This document shows positions 8,070 through 16,937 of a stretch of 64,000 nt of DNA, in pieces; position 1 is the first letter of the stretch, and every line of letters begins with the position of its first letter. The position numbers were made by a program, and so were the translations under genes. The DNA comes from Olsenella_K sp036454645 (GTDB lineage: Bacteria > Actinomycetota > Coriobacteriia > Coriobacteriales > Atopobiaceae): the NCBI GenBank assembly GCA_036454645.1, contig JAZHSQ010000002.1, forward strand, positions 46,698 through 110,697. The letters run 5' to 3'. Under the pieces are notes generated by a model. It made no database searches and was not told the DNA's origin. It saw nothing but the letters and a program-made list of their open reading frames with translations.

Positions 8070-9197
8070 CTACTTGCTCGCCTTCTTATATTCGTCCAAG
8101 AACGAGACGAACATGCCGTGGGTCTTGCCCAGCTGCCTGCCGATGTCGCGCGCGATCTTGTCCGTGTCGATGGACTTCTTCTCGGTCTTGGGTTTCGCCG
8201 TGGCGGCCGCTGGCCTTGCGGCGGCGGGCTTGGCCTTGGCGGCGGGCTTGCTGGCGGCGGGCGCTGCCTTGGGCTCGCCGGCAGCTGCGGCCTGGCTGGC
8301 CGCGGCCTCGCCGGCTGCGGACTCGCTGGCCGCAACCTCGCCCTCCCCCAGCTCGCTTATGGGCACGAAGGTGCGCGGGCCCGCGGACTCGCCCTCGAGG
8401 CGGCCCGCCTCGTCGTCGGCCGGCTCGCACACGACGCCCTTGACCTCCTGGATCGGCGGCTGCTCGAGCTGCTCGGGCTCGTCGTCGGCGGTCGCCTCCT
8501 TGACCGCGCGCTGCGCCTTGCCGATCAGCCGGCCCAGGCCGTAGGCGCCCTTCTCCGCGGCGGTGCCCGCGACCTCGCCGATCTTCTCGCCCGCGGCCTT
8601 GCCCTGGATCTTCGCCTTGGCGTAGCCCTCTCCCGCCTTGGCCGCCAGGCCGCCGTTCAGCTCGAGGTGGGCGGCCTCGTCGGCCACGATCATGTAGCCC
8701 TTTCTGTGGCCCTTGAGCATGCCGAGCGGGATCTCCACGTTGCCGACGAGAGACTCGGAGAGCCCGCCGTCGCCCACGAAGAACAGCGAGACCAGGCCCG
8801 TCTTGGCGTCGAACTCGACGTCGCCGACCCAGCCCAGCTCGTGGCCGTCGACGGTCCTGGCGTCCATGCCCTCCCAGATGAGGCACTTCTCCCACGGCAG
8901 GCCGAGGCGCTCGCGGGCCCTGTCGTCCGTGCCGTCCTCCCGCGAGACCACCAGGCCGAGGTCGTTGACCACGAACGAGTCCAGGGCGAGAAAGACGTCG
9001 GGCCGCTTGACCATGCCCGCGATGTCGGGCCGGCGGACCATGAAGCCCACCACGTGGCTGCCGTCAGGCGAGAAGACCGTCTGGTGGATCTTGCCGACCT
9101 TGGACATCGAGCGCCGGTCGAGCTCCTCGAGCTCGCCGGTCGCCTTCTTCTTGGGCTCGAAGACCACCATCTTCCTGAGCTGGCTGATTCTTAGCAC
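8070..9197 (-). CDS. PRC-barrel domain protein with Ala/Pro/Lys-rich tail
   Basis: A 375-residue protein beginning at a GTG preceded by GGGAGAGG. The first 170 residues contain two PRC-barrel-like segments (SKVGKIHQTVFSPDGSHVVGF and GWVGDVEFDAKTGLVSLFFV, quoted in part), a small beta-barrel fold found in RNA-processing and photosystem proteins. A helical Ala/Gly/Lys region follows, then a low-complexity Ala/Pro/Lys/Glu tail and a conserved-looking end (DIGRQLGKTHGMFVSFLDEYKKASK, in part). No membrane segment is seen. The exact role is unknown. It lies between a glycosidase gene and a YtxH-like gene on the same strand. Confidence 0.72.
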   Translation of the reverse strand: MLRISQLRKMVVFEPKKKATGELEELDRRSMSKVGKIHQTVFSPDGSHVVGFMVRRPDIAGMVKRPDVFLALDSFVVNDLGLVVSREDGTDDRARERLGLPWEKCLIWEGMDARTVDGHELGWVGDVEFDAKTGLVSLFFVGDGGLSESLVGNVEIPLGMLKGHRKGYMIVADEAAHLELNGGLAAKAGEGYAKAKIQGKAAGEKIGEVAGTAAEKGAYGLGRLIGKAQRAVKEATADDEPEQLEQPPIQEVKGVVCEPADDEAGRLEGESAGPRTFVPISELGEGEVAASESAAGEAAASQAAAAGEPKAAPAASKPAAKAKPAAARPAAATAKPKTEKKSIDTDKIARDIGRQLGKTHGMFVSFLDEYKKASK

Positions 9198-9314
9198 GTG
9201 CCTCTCCCTCGTCGTGTCGTCCGCCCGCGGGCGCCCGGGCCCGCCGCACCGCGTCGGCGGCCCCCGCCGGACCTCGCCCGGGACTGGTCCTCGCTAGAAC
9301 TCGCTAGAAACTAA

Positions 9315-9342
9315 GAGGGTGCCGCCGGTCGACGACACCCTC
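9315..9342 (-). terminator. Weak hairpin downstream of the YtxH-like gene
   Basis: GAGGGTG (9315-9321) pairs with CACCCTC (9336-9342). It lies 72 bases past the stop codon of the gene ending at 9414. There is no clear T run, so it is weak. Confidence 0.3.
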
Positions 9343-9413
9343 AGCATTCTCCCTTATGCGCGTGCGCCCAGGCGCTGCCCACTCGCACTCCCGGCGAATC
9401 CGGCTGTCGCCCG

Positions 9414-9827
9414 CTACTTCTCCGCGGGGTCGTCTCCGGCGGGCTCCTCGGTGACGGGGACCACGGTCGGCTCGGCCGCGGGCTCGGTGGCCTCGGCGGC
9501 GGGCTCGGTCGCGTCCACCGGCGTCGCGGAGGCGTGCGCGAGGGACTCGCGGAGCTGGTCCATGCGCTCGCGCGCGAGGTCCACCTTGGCGCGCAGCTCG
9601 TCGGTCGTGGCGTCCATGCTCGGCCTGACGTCGTTGATCTTGCCGGTGACGGCCTGCGAGCCACGCTCGTAGGTGTCGACCGCGGAGTCCCAGGCGTCGT
9701 TCATGGCGTCGGCGGCCATGGCGCGGCTCTCGGCGCCGGAGCGCGGGGCGAACATGACGCCGGCCACGAAGCCAGCGGCCGCGCCTGCAAGTCCACCTAC
9801 GAAGACGCCAGTTGAAAACTTGCTCAT
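9414..9827 (-). CDS. YtxH-like small membrane protein
   Basis: A 137-residue protein with an N-terminal Gly/Ala-rich membrane segment and the YtxH-type pattern GGLAGAAAGFVAGVMFAPRSG, in part, followed by a helical region (DELRAKVDLARERMDQLRESL) and an acidic Glu/Pro/Ala/Thr tail. YtxH proteins are general-stress-associated membrane proteins of unknown biochemical role. The ATG at 9827 has AGGAGG seven bases upstream, which settles the start although the frame continues further upstream. A TATACT box lies about 66 bases upstream. Confidence 0.82.
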   Translation of the reverse strand: MSKFSTGVFVGGLAGAAAGFVAGVMFAPRSGAESRAMAADAMNDAWDSAVDTYERGSQAVTGKINDVRPSMDATTDELRAKVDLARERMDQLRESLAHASATPVDATEPAAEATEPAAEPTVVPVTEEPAGDDPAEK

Positions 9828-9892
9828 AAGAACCTCCTGACAACAGGGTAATCGCAGCAGGCGCGAGCAGAGCCACGCCCCGCATAGGTAGA

Positions 9893-9898
9893 AGTATA
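9893..9898 (-). promoter_or_regulatory. Candidate -10 box for the YtxH-like gene
   Basis: Minus-strand TATACT lies 66 bases upstream of the ATG at 9827, in a locally less GC-rich stretch. No convincing -35 box is seen. Confidence 0.4.
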
Positions 9899-10046
9899 CC
9901 CATGCGGTTGCGGCGCACACCATTCTTTTGGCGAGGTGCGGGGACGCTCCGTGCGAGCTAGGACGGGGTGCACGACGATGACGGACCGCCGTCGCGGGCG
10001 CGGCGGGCCAACTTCGCGAGCGCGCGGCGGCGTGGTGGGCGCGGCG

Positions 10047-10709
10047 CTAGAGCACCTTGTACGACATGGAGGGCCCGCGGTCGGGCAGGTCGTCGTCGGG
10101 CTCGTCGTAGCCGTACGCGTCGTCGGGGCACCCCTCGTCGGCGTATGCGCCGCCCGCGGCCTCCGTGGCGCCCGAGGCGCCGTCCGTCCCCTCCACCGGC
10201 GCGTCGAGGCCGTCGGCCTCCTGCTCGCCGGGCGCGACGAGGCCCGAGACCAGGCTCACGAGGCCCGCGACCGTGGCGTCGACGTCCGGCACCGGCGCCC
10301 CGCCGCCCGCGAAGGCCCAGTTCACGAGCCACACCGCGCTCGAGAGCGCCCCGGCCACCAGGGCGTCGTCCGGGCAGGCGAGCTGGACGTCGTAGAGGCG
10401 ACGCGGCTCGTCGACCAGCCAGGTGCGGCCCACGGAGACGTCGCCCGCCAGGTTGGTGCGCGCGAGCAGCTCGATCGTGACGTGCTCGAGCAGGTGCGCG
10501 ACCTCGGTGTCCCCCATCACGTCGCGGAAGACGGTGCTGCCGTCGCCCACGCAGGCCTGGTCCACGATGCTCGGCAGGAGGTTGTAGATGCGGGTCGTCG
10601 CCTCGAGGTCCTCCGAGGTGTAGAGGGGGCCGTCCGGCGCGACCTGGACCGTCGCCGTGAAGTACTGCGCGCCGACGACCACCTTGCGTATCACTATGAG
10701 CTGTGCCAT
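10047..10709 (-). CDS. Stand-alone protein resembling the N-terminal domain of cyanophycin synthetase
   Basis: A 220-residue soluble protein. Residues about 50-135 (FRDVMGDTEVAHLLEHVTIE, then NLAGDVSVGRTWLVDEP, then RLYDVQLACPDDALVAGAL) resemble the region of cyanophycin synthetase N-domains with the HxxEHVxxELxxLAGxxVxxGRT pattern. The ATP-grasp and Mur-ligase-like catalytic domains of that enzyme are absent. The remainder is an acidic Gly/Glu/Asp-rich tail ending in DRGPSMSYKVL. The start is set by an AGGAG-type site about eight bases before the ATG. No neighbour supports cyanophycin metabolism. The match is by eye and function is unknown. Confidence 0.6.
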   Translation of the reverse strand: MAQLIVIRKVVVGAQYFTATVQVAPDGPLYTSEDLEATTRIYNLLPSIVDQACVGDGSTVFRDVMGDTEVAHLLEHVTIELLARTNLAGDVSVGRTWLVDEPRRLYDVQLACPDDALVAGALSSAVWLVNWAFAGGGAPVPDVDATVAGLVSLVSGLVAPGEQEADGLDAPVEGTDGASGATEAAGGAYADEGCPDDAYGYDEPDDDLPDRGPSMSYKVL

Positions 10710-10749
10710 CGGGCGAGCTCCTCTCCTGGCATCCATCCTGGCAGCGGAC

Positions 10750-10828
10750 GTCCCGGACCCTGCAGCCCGGGCACCTCCCCGGACACTGCGTCCCCGGGTA
10801 CCTTCCCGGGGCCTACGTCCCGGGTACC
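10750..10828. repeat. Degenerate tandem GC repeat in a leader region
   Basis: About two and a half copies of a roughly 27-base unit built on CCCGGG(C/T)ACCT(C/T)CCCGG lie between the TATAAT box at 10834-10839 and the ATG at 10709. Each unit is self-complementary (GTACCCGGG/CCCGGGTAC), so the leader RNA could fold. Confidence 0.55.
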
Positions 10829-10833
10829 TCGCC

Positions 10834-10839
10834 ATTATA
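10834..10839 (-). promoter_or_regulatory. Candidate -10 box upstream of the cyanophycin-synthetase-like gene
   Basis: A minus-strand perfect TATAAT lies about 125 bases before the ATG at 10709. No -35 consensus is present at the right distance. The implied leader contains the tandem GC repeat. Confidence 0.45.
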
Positions 10840-10917
10840 GGTAACCGCGGGCGGGCGACGCGCCGGCAGGCGCTGGCGTGCCGGCGGCCCCTGGCGGCGC
10901 GCCTGGGCGCCGTGCGG

Positions 10918-10949
10918 GAGAAGGACGCGCGCTAGTCCGCGTCCTTCTC
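10918..10949 (-). terminator. Perfect hairpin with the stop codon of the CNNM gene in its loop
   Basis: GAGAAGGACGCG (10918-10929) pairs perfectly with CGCGTCCTTCTC (10938-10949). The 8-base loop contains the TAG stop (10932-10934) of the gene on the minus strand. No T run follows, so it may be a terminator, a transcript 3' end stabiliser or a coincidence. Confidence 0.4.
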
Positions 10950-12263
10950 GGCCTCGACGTCCTCCTCGCCCTCCGCCTGGGGCTCCGGCGCCGTCACGCG
11001 CAGCATCGCGATGCGACGGCCGCGCATGCTCTGGATGCGGAAGTGGTAGCCGTTCTTCTCGAACACGTCGCCAAGGTGCGGCACGCTGTCCGCGAGCTCG
11101 AAGACGAAGCCGCCGATGGTCTCGTACTCCTCGTTGTCCTCGATGGGCCAGCCAAGCTCGATGGCGTCGTCGATGGAGTAGCGGCCGTCCACGAGCCACT
11201 CGCGCTCGCCGATCTTGGTGAGGTACTTGTTGTCCGGGTCGAACTCGTCCTCGATCTCTCCCACGATCTCCTCGACGATGTCCTCGATCGTGATGATGCC
11301 GGCCGTGCCGCCGTACTCGTCCACCACGATGACCATCTGGTCGTGGCTCGTCTTCATCTCCTGGAGCAGCGGGATGATGTCCTTGGTGTCGGGGACGAAG
11401 CTCGCGTCTCGCACGAACCTGCGGATCGGCAGCCCGCCGGCGTCGTCCTCCAGGATCGGGGTGATGAGGTCCTTGATGTGGGCGATGCCCACGATGCGGT
11501 CCACGTCGTCGTGGTAGACCGGGATGCGCGAGAAGCCCGTCTGGCGCATCTTGCCGAGGACCTCGTTGGCGCTCTCGGTGTCCTCGACCGCAGTCATGTC
11601 CACGCGCGGCACCATGACCTCGCGCGCGATGGTGTCGCCCAGGTCGATGACCTCGTGGATCATGGACTTCTCCTCGTCGGAGAGGTCCTCGGAGTCCTTG
11701 ACCATGTAGCGGATCTCGTCCTCGCTGACCTCGTTGCGGTCCTCGGTGGTCTTGACGTGCAGGAGCTTGGCGAGGCCGCTCGCGCTCGCGGAGGTGAGCC
11801 ACACGAGCGGACGGGCGACGGTCGCGAAGGTCTTGAGCGGGCCGGCGACGCGCTTGGCCACGCACTCGGCGTCGGCCATCGCGATCCGCTTGGGCACGAG
11901 CTCGCCCACCACGATGGAGAAGTACGAGACGAGCAGGGTGATGAGGATGGGCGCGAGGGTGAAGGCCGCCGACTCCGACATGCCCAGCGAGGCCATCCAC
12001 GCCGCGAAGGGCTCGGAGAGGTTGGTCGCCGCGAACGCCGAGGACGCGAAGCCCACGAGCGTGATGGCGACCTGGATCGCGGCAAGCGCGGCGTCGGGAT
12101 TTTCGCTCATCCCGGCCGCCACGGCCGCCCTGCGGTCGCCCTCCTCGGCGTCGTGATCGAGCAGCACCTTCTTCGCTGTCGAGATCGCCATCTCGGACAT
12201 AGAGAAATAGCCGTTGGCGATGGTGAGTAGAACGGTGACGATGATGCTGACTGCTATGTCCAT
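10932..12263 (-). CDS. CNNM/CorC (hemolysin C, TlyC)-type membrane protein with CBS domains
   Basis: A 443-residue integral membrane protein, likely in divalent cation (Mg/Co) transport. Residues 1 to about 185 form the DUF21/CNNM membrane domain (ANGYFSMSEMAISTAKK, LVSYFSIVVGELVPKRIAM). A pair of CBS domains follows (REVMVPRVDMTAVEDTE; MVIVVDEYGGTAGIITIEDI), then a CorC/HlyC C-terminal domain (YETIGGFVFELADSVPHLGD). An acidic tail closes the protein. A GGAGG lies 14 bases before the ATG, rather far, but a small GCGC palindrome between them could shorten the distance. Old annotation as hemolysin is misleading. Confidence 0.92.
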   Translation of the reverse strand: MDIAVSIIVTVLLTIANGYFSMSEMAISTAKKVLLDHDAEEGDRRAAVAAGMSENPDAALAAIQVAITLVGFASSAFAATNLSEPFAAWMASLGMSESAAFTLAPILITLLVSYFSIVVGELVPKRIAMADAECVAKRVAGPLKTFATVARPLVWLTSASASGLAKLLHVKTTEDRNEVSEDEIRYMVKDSEDLSDEEKSMIHEVIDLGDTIAREVMVPRVDMTAVEDTESANEVLGKMRQTGFSRIPVYHDDVDRIVGIAHIKDLITPILEDDAGGLPIRRFVRDASFVPDTKDIIPLLQEMKTSHDQMVIVVDEYGGTAGIITIEDIVEEIVGEIEDEFDPDNKYLTKIGEREWLVDGRYSIDDAIELGWPIEDNEEYETIGGFVFELADSVPHLGDVFEKNGYHFRIQSMRGRRIAMLRVTAPEPQAEGEEDVEAEKDAD

Positions 12264-12455
12264 GCGCTAAGGCGCAACCTCCTACTGGGCCCCGCCGCGC
12301 GGGCGCCCACACGGGCCGTGCCCTGCGTGGGCATCCGCGCCCGCCGCCCTCGGCGCTCCCCCCAGGTCACGCCGGCACACGTCCCTCGTTCTTGAAAAGA
12401 GTCTACCAGAGCGCACGTCGCGCTGGTGCCTGCGGGGCGGCGCCGGCCGCCCTCC

Positions 12456-15056
12456 CTAGCAGTAGCCCGTGAAGCGCAGGATCCCGTCCCAGCCCTCGCT
12501 GGTGTGCAGCCCGCGCTGCGCCCTCCAGGGGCTCACGCAGATCTCGTCGCCCGTCTGGTCGCCGGACCTGCCTCCGGTGGCGCCGCCCCACTCGTTGCCG
12601 CGGGCCTCGACCATCTGGGTGTGAGAGATCATGGCCGCGACGTGGTGCACCTCGCTCAGCATGATGTCGCCGGGCTGCGCCTCCTCGGGGTTGACGTCGC
12701 CGATCCACTGCCAGCCCCTGGCCTGCAGGTTCCACCTGAGGTTGCCGGTGTACGTGGCGCTGCCGGTGCCGAAGCCCGCCCAGTCGAGGCAGGAGATGAC
12801 CAGCGACGAGCAGTCGTAGTCTCCGTACTCGCCCCAGCGGTAGTCCTGGTCGTAGCCGTGACTGTCGTCGTTCGCCATCGCGAGCATCTTGCTCTCGAAG
12901 TCGATGAGCCTGCCCATGGTCTCGGAGGCGCCGCAGCTCCTGATCAGCCAGCGCTGCGCCGTGGTGCCGTTGGAGTCCCAGATCTGGACGTTGGCGCCGT
13001 CGGCGGTGCTCGCGCCCGAGACGTCCAGGACCTTGCCGCTCTCGTCCACGAAGGTGACCTGGCCGTCCGTGAACTGGAGGCGCCAGCGCTGGGCGCTCGT
13101 GCCGCGGCCCGTCTGCTGGTCCACGTTGGTGCCCGCGCGGCCGGCGTCGCCGTCGGCGGTGAGCACCTTGTTGCTCGCGCCGCTCACGAGGGTGTAGTAC
13201 CCGTTGCCGAGGCCGTAGACGTACCAGCGCTGGGCGTCGGAGTCGTTCGCGCCCCAGAGCTGGACGTTGGCGCCGTTGCCGCAGGCGGCGCCGGCGAGGT
13301 CGAGGGCCTTGCCGGTGTCGAGGGCGGAGCGCAGCGTGTACCAGCCGTCGTCGATGGCGTTGATGCCCACGAGGTCCCAGGCCTGCGCGAGCGTGCCGTT
13401 CTCAGCCCAGGTCTGGACGTTGGCGCCGGAAGAGGCGTTGGCGCCGGAGACGTCGAGCGCCCTGCCGGTCGTGGGGTCGACGAGCGAGAGGCCGGCGCCG
13501 AGCACGTAGCCGAGCCTCCAGAGGAAGCTGTTGCCGGCCTGCACCACGTTGGTGCCGTCGGTCGCCAGCCGCAGGCCGGAGCCCAGGTTGGTGATCGCGT
13601 AGCCGCCGTCCTTGCGCGAGACGTACCACCTCTGGGCGGTCGTCCCGTTCCAGGCGTAGTCCTGCACGTTAGCGCCGGAGGCGGCTGAGCCGGCCGCGAC
13701 GTCGAGCGCCTGCGAGTTGCCGAGGCGCGACGCGATCCGGTAGACGCCGTCCGAGACGCTCGGGGCCCAGGACTCGAGCCTGAAGAGCTCGTCCTTGTCG
13801 CCCGCGGTGCCGAAGGTCACGCCCGAGAAGAGCCCGGAGCGGTTGGAGAAGACCAGGCCGGTCTGCTTGTTGATGAAGCCGTAGGCGCCGTCCTTGCGGT
13901 AGATGGCCCAGAGCTGGGAGTCGTCCGCGGAGTTCGCCCTCTGGCGGATGCCGGCGCCGGGGACGACGTCGTCGACGTCGGCGGCAAGGGAGAGGCCGGA
14001 GCGCACGTTCTGGATGCGCCAGTAGTCGCCCTCGCGCGTGATGCGGTAGGCCTGGCGGTCGGCGGAGGTGCCGTCCTCCATGATGAGGCCCGCGCCGCCG
14101 TCCCTGCTGCCCCCGCCCACGGTGACGTCGCGTCCGTCGGCGTTGCTCACGATGGTGTAGTCGACCCCGTCCAGGTCGTCCACGACGTCGAGCCCGCCGG
14201 CGACCAGGCGCGCGGCCTCCTTGGCGGCCTGCTCGAGGCTGCGCAGGCGCCAGAGCTGCGCCGCGGTGCCGTTCGCGTGCCAGAGCTGCAGGTTGGTGCC
14301 GTTCGACGTCTGCGCGCCGCTCGCGTCGAGCGCGAGCTCGGAGTGCGCGGCGAGGAGGAGGTACGCGAGACCCTGGGTGCGGTCGACCCACTTGACGGTC
14401 CAGCGCTGGGCGGCCGAGCTGTTGGGCTCGTACTGCCAGACGTTGCCGCCGTCCTTGAACTCAGCGCAGGCGACGTCGAGCACCTTGCCGGAGTTGACGT
14501 TCCTGATGGTGTAGGAGCCGTCGTCGTTGCGCTCGAACTCCCACTGCTGGGCCGCCGTGCCGTTGGACCCGTAGAGCTGCACGTTCGCGCCGTCGTCGTG
14601 CGAGCCGGCGTTCACGTCGGCCACGCCGCGCGTGCCGTCGTGCTCGTTCTGGATGACGTAGGTCTCGCCCTCGAGGGACTCCTCCTCGGCGGGGGCCTCG
14701 GCGCTGGAGGCGGTGGGCGTGGCGGGGTCGGTGGTGGTCTCGCCCGCGGTCGCGGCGGGCGTCGTGGGTGCAGCCGTGGTCTCGCCCGCGCTGGCGCCCG
14801 TTGCGGCCTCGCCCGCGGTCGCGGCGGCGGCCGAGCTCGAGGCCGCCTCCGAACCCGTGGTGGCCTCGGTCGCGCTCGTTGCCGCGACCTCAGTCGCAGC
14901 CTCGGTCTGCGTCGTGCTCGCGGCGGCCGCCTCGGACGCGGCGGGGGCCGGGATGGTCGCGGACTCCAAGGCGAGCGCGACCGCGGGGGCCGCGCCGAGG
15001 GCGGCGGAGACGATGAGCGCGGCGGCCGCGCCCCTGAAGTAGGATGCAGGTCTCAT
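12456..15056 (-). CDS. Secreted RICIN-repeat lectin protein with C-terminal cysteine peptidoglycan hydrolase domain
   Basis: An 866-residue exported protein. A signal peptide is followed by a long Ala/Thr/Ser/Glu linker (about residues 30-120). Then come roughly ten beta-trefoil repeat units, recognisable by QxW endings (AQQWEF, AQRWTV, AQLWRL, SQLWAI, AQRWYV, AQAWDL, AQRWLI) and GANVQxW turns. Such ricin-type repeats bind carbohydrate. The last 140 residues carry DYDCSSLV with likely catalytic Cys749 and a following HHVAAMI histidine, like phage-type or NlpC/P60-type amidohydrolases that cut peptidoglycan. Neither the ATG at 15056 nor that at 15080 has a good ribosome binding site, so the start is uncertain. 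Confidence 0.87.
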   Translation of the reverse strand: MRPASYFRGAAAALIVSAALGAAPAVALALESATIPAPAASEAAAASTTQTEAATEVAATSATEATTGSEAASSSAAAATAGEAATGASAGETTAAPTTPAATAGETTTDPATPTASSAEAPAEEESLEGETYVIQNEHDGTRGVADVNAGSHDDGANVQLYGSNGTAAQQWEFERNDDGSYTIRNVNSGKVLDVACAEFKDGGNVWQYEPNSSAAQRWTVKWVDRTQGLAYLLLAAHSELALDASGAQTSNGTNLQLWHANGTAAQLWRLRSLEQAAKEAARLVAGGLDVVDDLDGVDYTIVSNADGRDVTVGGGSRDGGAGLIMEDGTSADRQAYRITREGDYWRIQNVRSGLSLAADVDDVVPGAGIRQRANSADDSQLWAIYRKDGAYGFINKQTGLVFSNRSGLFSGVTFGTAGDKDELFRLESWAPSVSDGVYRIASRLGNSQALDVAAGSAASGANVQDYAWNGTTAQRWYVSRKDGGYAITNLGSGLRLATDGTNVVQAGNSFLWRLGYVLGAGLSLVDPTTGRALDVSGANASSGANVQTWAENGTLAQAWDLVGINAIDDGWYTLRSALDTGKALDLAGAACGNGANVQLWGANDSDAQRWYVYGLGNGYYTLVSGASNKVLTADGDAGRAGTNVDQQTGRGTSAQRWRLQFTDGQVTFVDESGKVLDVSGASTADGANVQIWDSNGTTAQRWLIRSCGASETMGRLIDFESKMLAMANDDSHGYDQDYRWGEYGDYDCSSLVISCLDWAGFGTGSATYTGNLRWNLQARGWQWIGDVNPEEAQPGDIMLSEVHHVAAMISHTQMVEARGNEWGGATGGRSGDQTGDEICVSPWRAQRGLHTSEGWDGILRFTGYC

Positions 15057-15253
15057 CTGGGGAGTCCAATCGGTCGGCATGCAGAGGCGACGAGGGACCC
15101 CGCGGACCCCCGCCGACAACCAATACCTATAGCACTCTGACAGGCCTCTCGATGAAATCTGAAAAGAACGAAACGCGACGATGCTGTCGAGCGAGGCCGC
15201 CGTCGGGCGCCCCCAGGCCGAGCGGGGCGGGCTGCCCGGCCCGGCAGCGCCGC

Positions 15254-16888
15254 CTAGAAGTTCGCGTAGGCGAAGGTGACGCCCGCGGTCACCGTCGTGG
15301 GCAGGGAGGCCGCGAAGATGAGGCCGACCACCACGTAGAGGAGGACGCGCTGGTAGAACTTCCAGGAGAGGATCTTGTCGCGCACGTCGACGCCCTTCTC
15401 CTCCGCCACGTCGATGACGGCGACGACCAGCATCGCCGCGAAGGCGACCCAGGAGACGCCCAGCGTGGCGGCATGGCTCACGCCCATGTCCGCGAGGACG
15501 GTCGTGAGCGGCGCGGTCGGCGCGAACTTGAAGAACGTGTTGTGCAGGGCCAGCAGGGAGATGCTGACGCTCGCGATGCAGTCGAAGTAGCGCCCGATGT
15601 TCACCATGACGAACGTGCGAACGACGGTGAACGCGTAGTAGGGCTTGCTGTCGTCCCGCACGTGGAGGCGGGCCTTCATGCTGTGGAAGACGGGCTCGAA
15701 GAGGTCGGCCAGGGCCACGACGACGCCGTTGTACATACCCCACGCGATGTAGTGCCACTCGGCGCCGTGCCAGAGGCCCACGAAGAAGAAGACGATGATG
15801 TTGGCGATGCAGGCCGGCAGCGTGCGGCCGATGTGGTGCGGGGTATGCGCCTGCGCCCACTTGCTGAAGCGCTGCATGGGCTTGGTCAGCGCGATGGGAT
15901 AGAAGAGGTAGTCGCGCATGAAGACGCCGAGGGACTTGTGCCACCTGCGCCAGAAGTCCGCAATGGAGACGGAGAGGTACGGCTGGCGGAAGTTCTCGGA
16001 CATCTCGATGCCGAAGAGCTCGGAGACGCCCTCGACCATGTCGATGCCGCCGGAGAAGTCGCCGTACATGAAGAACGAGTACAGCACCACACCGACCACG
16101 ATGGCGGCGCCGGGGGTGTCGGGCCCGATCGCGGCGAGGATGGCGCTGACGTTGGCCGTCAGCATGCTCGCGATAGCGCACTTCTTGAGCAGGCCCAGGC
16201 CGAGGCGCAGGAGGCCGCGTTGGATCTTGCGGAGCTCGATGTGGTGGACCTCGGCGAGCTGCGGGGACATCTCGTCGTAGCGGTTGATGGGGCCCTGGAT
16301 GAAGCAGGGGAAGTACGAGACGAACGCGAGGTAGCGCAGGAAGTTCCTCTCGGGCGCGTACTTGTCGTTGTACGTGTCTATCAGGTACATGGCCGACATG
16401 AACGTGTAGAACGAGATGCCCATCGGCAGCAGGATGCCCAGGCTCGAGGGCGAGGGCGCGAGGTCGAAGTTGAAGAGGATGACGTTCCAGTACTTGAGGT
16501 AGCCGAGCACGCCTAGGATCACCGCGAGCGCGGCGACGAGGACGACGCGCTTGCGACGCTTGAGCTGGGCCTTGAGCCGCTTGCGCTCGCCCTTGTCCTT
16601 GGTCGCCTTGCGGCGCGCCTTGTAGCTGGCGGTGAGCTTGCCGAAGGCCTGCGAGGCGAGCCAGGTCGGCAGGGCGGCGGTGAGGATGAAAACCATGCCG
16701 GAGAGGCTGGCCGCGAGGTAGTAGAACACGAAGTTCGCAACCAGGATCACGACCCACTGGTAGCGGCCGAAGAACCTTCCGACGAGGTAGTACAGGCAGA
16801 GGAGCGCCAGCACGAAGAGGACGAACGCGAGGGAGATTATCTGCATGGGTACCAGAATCTGATAGCTATCTGACGGTTTCCTAGCCAT
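15254..16888 (-). CDS. MBOAT-family membrane-bound O-acyltransferase (DltB/AlgI-like)
   Basis: A 544-residue polytopic membrane protein. MBOAT hallmarks are YFPCFIQGPINRYDEM, FMYGDFSGGIDMVEG, FRQPYLSVSIADFWRRWHKSL, in part, and the catalytic-type His in VGLWHGAEWHYIAWG. It probably moves an acyl or aminoacyl group across the membrane onto a surface polymer, as DltB does for D-alanine. It is not directly joined to the dltA/dltC-like pair, which lies 3.8 kb away. A basic cytoplasmic loop at about residues 85-115 is extended. Starts at 16888 or 16846 are both possible and neither has a strong ribosome binding site. Confidence 0.88.
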   Translation of the reverse strand: MARKPSDSYQILVPMQIISLAFVLFVLALLCLYYLVGRFFGRYQWVVILVANFVFYYLAASLSGMVFILTAALPTWLASQAFGKLTASYKARRKATKDKGERKRLKAQLKRRKRVVLVAALAVILGVLGYLKYWNVILFNFDLAPSPSSLGILLPMGISFYTFMSAMYLIDTYNDKYAPERNFLRYLAFVSYFPCFIQGPINRYDEMSPQLAEVHHIELRKIQRGLLRLGLGLLKKCAIASMLTANVSAILAAIGPDTPGAAIVVGVVLYSFFMYGDFSGGIDMVEGVSELFGIEMSENFRQPYLSVSIADFWRRWHKSLGVFMRDYLFYPIALTKPMQRFSKWAQAHTPHHIGRTLPACIANIIVFFFVGLWHGAEWHYIAWGMYNGVVVALADLFEPVFHSMKARLHVRDDSKPYYAFTVVRTFVMVNIGRYFDCIASVSISLLALHNTFFKFAPTAPLTTVLADMGVSHAATLGVSWVAFAAMLVVAVIDVAEEKGVDVRDKILSWKFYQRVLLYVVVGLIFAASLPTTVTAGVTFAYANF

Positions 16889-16937
16889 CCTAGCATGCGC
16901 GGAGGCGCCCCTCGGCGCCGCCCCCCGCGGCCCATGC

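Noticed and set aside
4368..8443. Very long open frames on both strands across the glycosidase region
   Set aside because: They are shadows caused by high GC; they lack domain patterns, are extremely Arg/Gly/Ala/Pro-rich and have poor starts, while the GH3 frame carries clear motifs.
12456..16757. One continuous frame joining the lectin protein to sequence overlapping the MBOAT gene
   Set aside because: The upstream part is antisense-like low-complexity sequence overlapping a clear MBOAT gene; the signal peptide places the real start near 15056.
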